From an uncultured Cyclobacteriaceae bacterium (GTDB taxonomy: Bacteria > Bacteroidota > Bacteroidia > Cytophagales > Cyclobacteriaceae), in contig CANLOE010000012.1 of assembly GCA_947492745.1 (NCBI GenBank), positions 1-64,000 of the forward strand: a stretch of DNA of 64,000 nt. Direction: 5' to 3'. The position numbers and the translations under genes were made by a program. Position 1 is the first letter of the stretch. Each line of letters begins with the position of its first letter. Of the stretch, positions 62,601 to 64,000 are shown one piece after another. The notes beneath the pieces were generated by a model. That model saw only the letters and a program-made list of their open reading frames with translations. It was not told where the DNA came from and did no database searches.

Positions 62601-64000
62601 GATGTTGTATTGACTTCAAGCTATGAAATACCGAAAGCTCCATAGTATCGATAAGGTCGGTCTGCTTTGTACCTATTTTACCGTATTGATGCAGTCCCTG
62701 TACGAGGTATATCGAACTGATATTGGGGTCAATCGCTTCAAAACTTTGATGGAGTACTACTTTTGCGCCCTGTGATTCGAGCATCGACCTCAATCTTTCG
62801 GAAAAGGCGTTCTCTTGGCCTACGATAGCCACGGTACCCTTTGCCAAGACCTCTGTATCCAGCAATGCCCCGCGCTGCCATAGTGATTTGCAGTGCATGA
62901 TACTACCTACTGTCATGGAGGGGGCAAGGTGGCCGTTCGCTATCGAAGTGGTCTCATCGGTATTTTCCAAGGTGAGGCAAAAGAGTTCTCTAAAGGACAA
63001 TACTACCTCTCCGGAAGCAGTAAGCATGTCTATATCATAGCAGCTCATCGCCTCGTCTTTCTGCTCGGAGTTCGTGTTTCGGTACGCATGGCACCAGACC
63101 GTATCTTCCACAGAACCATAGATATTCACCTCACTGATACTGAAGGGAAGTTTTAGTGCAACACTCCCCTTACTCCCAAGTTCTATCCCGATACAGGTCT
63201 GTAGGGCGCTGTCCAGTAGGCCAGGTGGTAGGATATAGCCTTTATTCCCTTTGGTGGGGATCAGTTTACTCAAGGCGGATCCTTCTTTGTGATATAGGGT
63301 CTCTATGCCCCGAAAACTCCGACTATACCCCAGACCGATGCTTTCAAATATACCATAGACCTCTGCTCCACTTTTTCGATTTTCTTTCGTGGCCAGCAAG
63401 GTATCGATATCATAAGGCTGTGGCTCCGGGCCAACTGTAGTTCTCATTTTTCCCTGCGCGTGTATGTGTTCCGATGCTGTGATGCTACTGTATACTTCGA
63501 AAGCTATTGTGTCGTCCTTTAGAAAAACACGTAACTGCACTTCGGCGGAAATACTGCCCACTACTATAGGGTGTAAGCAGCTGACATCAAAGATTTGATT
63601 AATCGGTGCTTCTATACTTCGCTGGCCAGCTTCACGGGCCATCTCCAGATAGGCAACGCTGGGCAGGATTTTCTCCCCTTTGACACGATGGTCGTTTAGG
63701 AAGAATTCTTTTCCAGTGAATAGGCTACTGAACTTTTGTTCCGATAGGTTGGAAGTATTGCGATGCAGCAAAGGGTGCAGTTTTGTTGAATTGTCAACAG
63801 GCATACTTATCTTCTCCATCTTCTTCTCTTCCCGGAGCCAGTAACGCTCTCTGACAAAGGGGTAAGTGGGCAGGTTTATCTTGTTGGGACGGACAGCATC
63901 CGTGTACAATACATTCCAATCGATGTCGGCCCCTTTCGTCCAAAGCTCAGCAAGAGACTTGATATCTTTGCTTTTTATCGCTTTATCGATGCGAGCTTCT
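41611..64000 (-). CDS. Giant trans-AT PKS-NRPS megasynthase (5' end outside window)
   Basis: Open through the right edge; at least 7,460 residues. Numbering is from the codon at 63909. Upstream residues are the tail of an earlier KS linker. Module 1: DH (His about 74), KR (about 550), C-methyltransferase (LLEVGAGTGGTS about 986), ACP. Module 2: KS (Cys about 1515), DH, KR, ACP. Module 3: KS (about 2955), DH, KR, ACP. Module 4: KS with DTMCSSS (about 4424) and tandem ACPs (about 4961 and 5111), the first with the beta-branch DSLLGVEW. Module 5: divergent KS (NAYCTSAY, HGIAN), an FAD phytoene-desaturase-like domain (about 5655-6150) and twin ACPs (HEFSSIQ). NRPS: C (HHIVFDG), A, PCP (IGGNSLL). 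The A-domain pocket residues read D-V-W-H-I-S-L-I-D-K, close to the serine code. All three DHs keep H-x3-G-x4-P and the Asp. No AT is present. Confidence 0.95.
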   Translation of the reverse strand, partial: EARIDKAIKSKDIKSLAELWTKGADIDWNVLYTDAVRPNKINLPTYPFVRERYWLREEKKMEKISMPVDNSTKLHPLLHRNTSNLSEQKFSSLFTGKEFFLNDHRVKGEKILPSVAYLEMAREAGQRSIEAPINQIFDVSCLHPIVVGSISAEVQLRVFLKDDTIAFEVYSSITASEHIHAQGKMRTTVGPEPQPYDIDTLLATKENRKSGAEVYGIFESIGLGYSRSFRGIETLYHKEGSALSKLIPTKGNKGYILPPGLLDSALQTCIGIELGSKGSVALKLPFSISEVNIYGSVEDTVWCHAYRNTNSEQKDEAMSCYDIDMLTASGEVVLSFRELFCLTLENTDETTSIANGHLAPSMTVGSIMHCKSLWQRGALLDTEVLAKGTVAIVGQENAFSERLRSMLESQGAKVVLHQSFEAIDPNISSIYLVQGLHQYGKIGTKQTDLIDTMELSVFHSLKSIQHRGHHAVELTVLTYATQQVFENDSVHAAGAGITGLVGSLAKEEPEWAIRRIDVDQEPTLSNLSRIPFSKGVAVKAWALRDGIAYHEKWVPVTLPTKMTKDNFRQSGVYVILGGAGGIGRATTEYLIEKYGSRIYWLGRRPYDQLSEAARESLLRYASFLEYIPCDATDESSVLQAYERIKQKEKAVHGLFHSAIVLHDRLLVNMELSDFRKSFDSKSIASHHLIEAFRKEPLDFICFYSSAQSYITASGQGNYAAGCTYKDSYALEVEQKYGISCRTMNWGYWGEVGVVAKSAYKEEMALQGIGSISSEEGMEALEYLMAGEERKLLVLKTIADKVPIVHTVIDYSLRMDSQEVSTLIEVPILKLPRPDFDADGKSMLDNLCYTAVLQLMIAMGVRTYTATSKEELGAKLGVIDKYKHLFSELLHDLEAKAYLTFENNQVQISPKMVNEVRSFDLSRSLTELKENSLHYEAHTRLLATCLRSYAAILKGEVLATDIIFPQGSFALVSGIYKDNPQADFFNEGMAHWVRALVGENISKLSPGQRLTLLEVGAGTGGTSLFLFKILAEFKEHIRYIYTDRSKSFLIHAEENYKEIAPYLETMLFDVETSPMDQGLMQGSCDMVIATNVLHATKDMSATLRNIKVVLKHNGVLLLNEIARKEIFTTTIFGLLDGWWSHEDKEIRLPGSPGISGENWKKILELEGYAMTKILLESKDLPQQLILTKSNGEFLHSSPAPQAKYRKETKETTKMNDKLTMVTGKRNLDGLYDKLTHIASKTIRLPEAEFDLDENFRDYGFDSILGNQLVTNISEALSIELSPTIIFSYPNIRELSAYIVRKHGDTIVEAEEKVGQKEDVPLRYRGERNDRKVRDRFVTTSDSEESSTKSNGTFNERKGIRPPLGHHRANPSPEERNTKSTDIAIIGMSGQYGSADNLQEFWKVLRDGISLIEEVPEERWSIAEHYSPDRSESDKTYAKWGSFLKGIDKFDPMFFRISGREAEHMDPQQRLFLQHCWAAFEDAGIAAGQLNGANCGVVVGAATGDYLNEERSKEAFSFWGNTTSILASRISYYLNLTGPALAIDTACSSSLVAIDSACKLLVEGETDIMLSGGVNIHTGPTFYKMASKSGMLSEDGLCYTFDHRANGFVPGEGVGVLVLKRLKDAERDRDRIYGIIKGSAVNQDGTTNGITAPNAISQEKLEKKVYEKYGIPSESISYIETHGTGTALGDPIEFEALNRSFGQPSGRQGLCGLGSVKTNIGHALMAAGIAGVQKVLLSLMHKQLPPSLNYEKENPLISLQNSPFYINDALRQWTVEEGTPRRAAISSFGFSGTNAHMVIEEYVAQTVRYRTEVPAIILLSAKNEGRLKAKVADLATYLSDHSKADLYDIAYTLQVGREPMEERLALVAPDLDFLKARLADYHQGDTTGLLRGNTQREDKTFFLQGKAGKSYIETALKEKELLSLAQLWVEGVKIDWNLLYEEDSRPRKISLPTYPFAQGRYWISETTTTDLPKASSVLHPLLHSNTSNLSEQRFTSLFTGREPFFADHLVKGKKTLPGVAYLEMAREAGERSIDRPISQIAQVKWLRPIVVNDSPKEIQLRVYQEKEAIAYELYRPIGTSRQVYAQGQLSTTVLTKPQPIDIEQLRGGMAHQRSGEEVYRIFHNLGLDHSNGFRGIENMYYKKNEALCRIVHTQQKDYVLSPYVLDCALQTCIGTALEEDLKTPRLPFSVKKVNIYGPIEDTLWCYAQRYTHQDLGEGADGFDIDMLSASGEVLLSFRGLVTLTLESNTEQQQPVVRLQEALENEADLYLYDKVWEAVTPKPSGKELDFSYQIILVGGSTPLAEMLAESLGEEVLTLHAAADEVNYFMQVLSLLQHIASSKKKTNVLIVYRNEAYRNHAFVSGLLKTAALEIPNFKGKTIGVDSMEQCDADALKEVIGFERYAIEAEVRYHKGVRQVHEIRPLDFGTVESGPAIKEGGIYLITGGSGGLGLIFAEHIAKTKGTLSVLIGRSTQGKLSLQELKSINAVYHTGDVSNITSLKELLDTITMTYGKPDGIIHSVGINQDSLIVNKVEKEAIEVFSPKLSGAKNLDILTKDLDLDFMVYCSSIAAITGNIGQAAYCSANAWLDGYAHYRNDLVRQGKRRGHTLSINWPLWKSGGMKVVPEKIAHLKRQTGMLPLPNREGILAFEYLLARSVHQGIVVFGQNDSLKKNTLLGKFRSAETSSRIPTPVLKKQVSDNLIGLIAELAKFDAEEITPDVGLTDYGFDSIFFTQLSNKLNTQYEVDIVPTVFYSHRTIEVLVDYLIEYHVDMLLTYHAIDSEAAVEGAVSVEFGTRAIRDKGPRTEEVPQEIEDIPQSRMSCDIAIIGINGRFPESRDVDAFWDNIRDNQDLITEVPSDRWDWKNHYREGKAMVKWGGFIKDIDKFDPLFFGISPREAELMDPQQRIVLESVHGALEDAGIPTKRIKGTDTGVFIGVSNMDYMTLVSERGDLKGEAQLPTGSAHSVLVNRISYLLDLHGPSEPIDTACSSSLIAIHRAVESIRNGHCMMAICGGVNALLSPDLTLSFSDAGMLSKDGRCKTFDQRANGYVRSEGVGTVILKPLHQAEIDGDHIYGVIRGTAENHGGRANTLTSPNPIAQKELLTKAYKSAGIVLDDVSYIETHGTGTALGDPIETEGLKMAFEELYKEQGLQPPVLPRIKLGSVKANIGHTESAAGIAGMLKVLMALQYKMIPGNPHLRTPNEYLRLEGSPFELQKETTQWDAINGGPRVAGISSFGFGGANAHVIIEEYTSKKTHYHSNDQAIILLSAKNKDRLKMRALDLQAYLDTHENANIYNVAYTLQIGREPMEERLAMVVPDIDCLKERLTKYVNGHETELLAGNTHDNKDRFILQGNAGRSYIETTMREKDMDALARLWIQGVEVDWNLLYEETHRPSKVSLPTYPFARERYWIPEPINPHVRDTSVKLHPLLHSNDSSLSEQKFKSVFTGKESFLLDHQVSGERILPGVAYLEMAREAGERSIEGSITQIANVNWLRPLYVKGGPVDIQLTISHKGDAMEYKIFSVALGTEHLHARGSLGTRVLTKPDPIAVESIKSTMKGTKSGEECYGMFKDLGLEYGSSFQGIERMYYNGSACLSKIAPVQEEGYTLPPGLLDCALQTCLGTGLEGERVSGLSLPFSLEEVNIYGPVREAVWCYARKHSYNHAQSKRNGFDMDMLSSSGEVLLSFRGFVALNLDIGTDFGKRQADRIPLGNSSNGNNKEVGLHMYEPIWEQSIIRDKVADPHHSLFVILVGASSVLAEKLTETLIDEVIAIGGDTGESDYYADVLSLLQPMISSKEEMEVQVLFDNDSYVEHGFVSALLKTMSMEMPNIKGKTIGVDRLTINDIATLSEIIKSERHALDKEVRYLNGIREVRNLRPLDEKVNENGLAIKSGGVYLITGGSGGLGRTFAEHISNVKDTTLVLVGRSEKGHLSQEELEVMKAVYLPCDVTDRSSVQKLMDNIMETYGRLDGIIHSAGLLKDGLLKSRTAAASREVMNPKILGAKFLDESTKDMDLDFMVYFSSMAGITGNIGQGDYSAANAWLDNHAHLRNGLVRKGRRKGHTISINWPLWAAGGMKVDVDTKEYLEQSMGMYAMPNAVGLQVFDKLLKQRHSHGVVTYGKRNLLEKTLLNRPETISAATHKPIVAVKTEKTREEVIHYFKSELSSVLKLPIDKIKITDAFEKYGIDSVLTVKLTQQLSKSFDNLPSTLFFEYRNLTELVDYFLAEHSDRLLEIIGVNTKEKSIPDFENAPLKEAMTPKHTPLFRPKQTKGASSAIEKEGIAIIGLSGRYPQASTMKEFWKVLSEGRDCITEIPLDRWDAESIYDVEKGTPGKSYGKWGGFIEDMDKFDPLFFNISPREAVQMDPQERLFLQTAWTCMEDAGYTRETLRQTDPSKSLTKGAPVGVYVGVMYSEYQLFGVEETRKGNPLSLPSSPSSIANRVSYYLNLHGPSMALDTMCSSSLTAIHLAMEAIHNGHCSMAIAGGVNLSIHPNKYKVLSQGRFLSNKGRCESFGEGGEGYVPSEGVGAVLLKPLSCAEADGDRIYGVIKSTSLNHGGKTNGYTVPNPNAQAMVIKEAMDRAGVSPSDFSYIEAHGTGTSLGDPIEISGLGKVFKEGTKEGQYCAIGSVKSNIGHAESAAGISGLTKILLQMKHKQLVPSLHSRILNKNIDFKKTPFRVQQHLEDWSVNGNRPRLAGLSSFGAGGSNAHLIVEEYISGTTDYHREDPAIILLSAKNPDRLRERASDLIDYLKSNEDVDLHDIAYTLQIGREPMEERLALDVGSLQELKEQLGAYSKGHPTRALTGSISKSDHDFLLEGQAGRAYIETAIKNKENRSLAQLWVKGVEVDWELLYDQDNRPKKVSLPTYPFAKDRYWFRVARENSFDSLHNGSAPSKTQMGTESNSGKIHLEAIDERPSEPMVMKNEISLVAVEDVNPDLDLAAQSKAASSTITTEKTTLKSQELTLAILKDQLIEVLYLEEKDLREDKSFDELGLDSLLGVEWVGTINKRFNIQIVAAKLYNYPTLTELAAYVHEQAKAGIQKSGLEVTPERHPVDNQDQMVLGKANGKNEGISPFSTEKPFEAKVENGGSDLLEKTIMTSATGHPLINSQELTLTILKDQLMEVLYLEEKDLKEDKPFNELGLDSILGVELVGAINKRFNVKIVAAKLFDYPTLAELSGYVYEQVKADTRKEDPEIDAKQIALAEPPQVVLEQPVTKAESSLPVKNNEYIEAASPIAFIAMEGVFPGAKDANALWEKALLQDYGVIAQENASPFGRITVDGLEEHIALLGMTSTEFSSCSRQQQLIYGVIGKAMKHWGITKESLSTGRTGVFIGAQQVFPDAKEESVGFKDYAAYLIPNKISFQLNLKGPSEVVNAYCTSAYVALHKAIQSIQLGECDQAIVGGVNVISDQELDFSIEDGMRQLLSADGVTRSFCDEAQGFVRSEGAGVLFLKPLEKAKKAGNKILALVKGSSVYHSGRGFSLEAPSAKGMKQVIKTSIEKSKVRPENIDYVEAHGIANRIADAIELGAISEAYAELSTDPNKKWHIGSVKPTVGHPELAAGMASIIKVVKAFEHKIIPGIPGLDRINTELDPGHSMILSDKAQSWESGSSPKCAALNGYAVGGVNAHIILEEYIGDSEPRLPIIREEKQVARQKRPLDTLENVSLASNKAVFGTASKIPAPIGASGGSDDHYDVIVIGAGIAGLVSACYLAKEGKKVLLLEAHNIPGGYLQNYKRKGYDVDAISAVVPDPKNTPIFKQVFKDLEIRQEWIPAPLSQNRVDVSGACTTHLIPDFKLLGMSTKEGLQSTFADIFPEHKEEIFNLFEEMFDEERYFGNSEYYDRLTFGEFLGKHLSPEIHHYFYNPFTHPVERMEDTAYLSMKVMYTTFLGTSQYYPKGGWKKLIRSLEETFKNLGGNIKYRHRVERFDAENGEIKRVIAKGKAFSAKTVLLCGSPYPLMTKIQEKSKASGHAYLEQLSTRKPCLPSVVLTVFFEGSIKEKLTDKERALLHGMITFEDEKKTKFKEHFDTNMLYVVCPTVLDASLSERGDYLIVTVPVKYISEAFWKNNKAQVENHLTSLFLEAFPSLINEMFTTELATPLTMEKFTSNYKGAISGWAITTDQIGENTLSHRTPWQNFFLAGHWVFPGPRIPWAIESGRSVVFEVLQCLKKVAVRPSENQAMKSPLLEKMDSEQRDKIEALVEGILKVPIDGIERGSSLYDHEFSSIQMMKFVRAVNEEFGLGIRMSEVLSLENFDSVFALFEAAVTNEKATPELTGRDGYTEGSESPLLEEMDDDQRDKIEALVEGILKVPMKSIERNGSLYDHEFSSIQMMKFVRAVNEEFGLHIRMSEVLSLENFDSVFALFESAVTNEKPLRDIPPVDKEELALTSPLSEGQKGLWFMQVAEPESTTYNVPIALRIDGKIDVEIVTDVVSKIREKYPNLRTVFRTDSATGIPYQELSRSDGSEIEIDNQILQKGQDIESVFKRLLHRPMDLSKEVMRFYVREAVDGYKTYLLFVVHHIVFDGISAMLLLNEFAMMYERLVKGNKALKVIPDLSYADFAQWESTYIHSSEGKIALSFWESKLQAKPSKLELPYDQVQNRHLEPWEKDGSVTLTMEGRELDILRQAAKRVKVGLPALMLSAFKVLLYKLAATGDIVISMPTAGRPTDKYEKSIGFYINMMLSRTQIHGKERFTDLVSQLNSDLNVSMDHVQYPYPKLLSTLGLSKGKDTDLFPIAFNYQNFNDILEVEDIGVSKKISPMEGVQQAITNEYTLDIVDTGDKFKLQLRYRKDLFLEDTMERHLGYYKKIIDDVVLDPQVPVKDIRIIAEEEKQQLLEGFNDTHTDFPKMKCLHGLFEAQVKKTPDQIAVMFKEEEITYAVLEQRSKQLAIYLQKQGVMPDTLVGICMERSIEMLVGILAILRAGGAYVPIAPDYPEARMAHMLQDGIVQGNEKNKTKIVLTQAHLGQLMDNISKDMGIEVISLAPSWEDNTSITQVKGRLQRKVSSGNLAYVIYTSGSTGRPKGVMTEHAAILNRIQWMQEEYALKKEDCILQKTPFSFDVSVWELLWPISYGARSVFAAPGRHIDPAYILDIIESRKITLLHFVPSMLKAFLAQKGLSGSCASLHTVICSGEAMGTDVKDRFLETFDTATLYNLYGPTEAAIDVTAWHCDKQGEAISIGRPIANIQIFVVDEEHRPVPIGVAGELCIAGIGLARGYLNQAQLTAEKFPKNPFGEGSMYKTGDLARWTPEGTLTYLGRMDHQVKIRGFRIELEEIQAVLNEHARIRDSAVIAKKDAEEAYLVAYYTLLDKDMAIEEQHLKNHLLGYLPEYMVPTFFIAIDSVPTGHSGKLDRKKLMDMALPAKGTHGTVQPDTTTQQQLLEIWKEILDVERVGIRDNFFDIGGNSLLGITMQQRIQSELGKEISIMEILQYATIENIADHLDLSQKNEKVLQRRKKRSDKRKMILTGEKH

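Noticed and set aside
1-64000. CRISPR array
   Set aside because: No series of short direct repeats with regular unique spacers was seen. The repeats present are dispersed miniature elements and PKS module similarities.

Overview
The window looks like a chromosome segment from a Bacteroidota bacterium (class uncertain; Cytophagia, Chitinophagia or Flavobacteriia would all fit). The evidence is a SusC/RagA-style TonB receptor with an N-terminal carboxypeptidase-regulatory-like domain, a lipoprotein HEIGH metallopeptidase, 'DDNEID' single-domain response regulator style, weak A-rich ribosome sites and moderate GC. It falls into three parts: a general-function left half (1-22.2 kb), a graveyard of nested mobile elements beside a tRNA-Asn (22.1-24.8 kb), and a trans-AT polyketide/non-ribosomal peptide gene cluster on the minus strand (25.2-64 kb) that runs off the right edge.

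Left half. A partial IS630-type transposase at the edge is followed by a plus-strand group (HtrA protease, formylglycine-generating-enzyme-like lipoprotein, ROK sugar kinase). Then come an IGHMBP2/SMUBP2-like helicase, an M57 lipoprotein protease, a thioredoxin-like protein coupled to a TonB receptor, a helical protein of unknown function, a CheY-like regulator, an ALDH7 dehydrogenase, a second HtrA, an Hsp20 and an unusual Nramp-family transporter. Two short non-autonomous transposon families are scattered through the window. Family A is about 160 bp with 3-bp TAA target duplications. Family B/C is about 165 bp with 5-bp A/T-rich duplications. Most copies have exact duplications that can be read from the sequence. 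One family A copy supplies the ribosome site, start codon and first nine codons of the TonB receptor.

Mobile region. A 1.7-kb insertion sequence (22926-24622, 6-bp duplication TATTTA) has a decayed transposase split by one C element. A second C element sits in its right end and has itself recombined with a family A element.

Biosynthetic cluster. In transcription order (right to left) it contains: a giant PKS-NRPS (at least 7,460 residues, start outside the window); a KS-KR-carrier-TE protein with a decayed AT domain; a sulfotransferase; an LnmK-like/ACP/KS/ACP/KS protein; a 79-residue unknown protein; a free ACP; a JmjC-fold 2-oxoglutarate-oxygenase-like protein with His-X-Ala in place of His-X-Asp; and a malonyl-transferase/enoyl-reductase fusion that should serve the AT-less modules in trans. 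The giant synthase encodes three DH-KR modules (one with C-methyltransferase), so a conjugated methylated polyene is expected. Next is a KS followed by tandem ACPs, the first carrying the beta-branching Trp flag, and then a divergent KS followed by an in-line phytoene-desaturase/retinol-saturase-like flavoenzyme and twin ACPs. A condensation/adenylation(serine)/carrier module ends the protein. The last PKS protein would extend the seryl chain by one malonyl unit, reduce it and release it. The in-line flavoenzyme, the His-X-Ala JmjC protein, the LnmK fusion and the AT relic together make this pathway the most likely undescribed system in the window. All product statements are inference.
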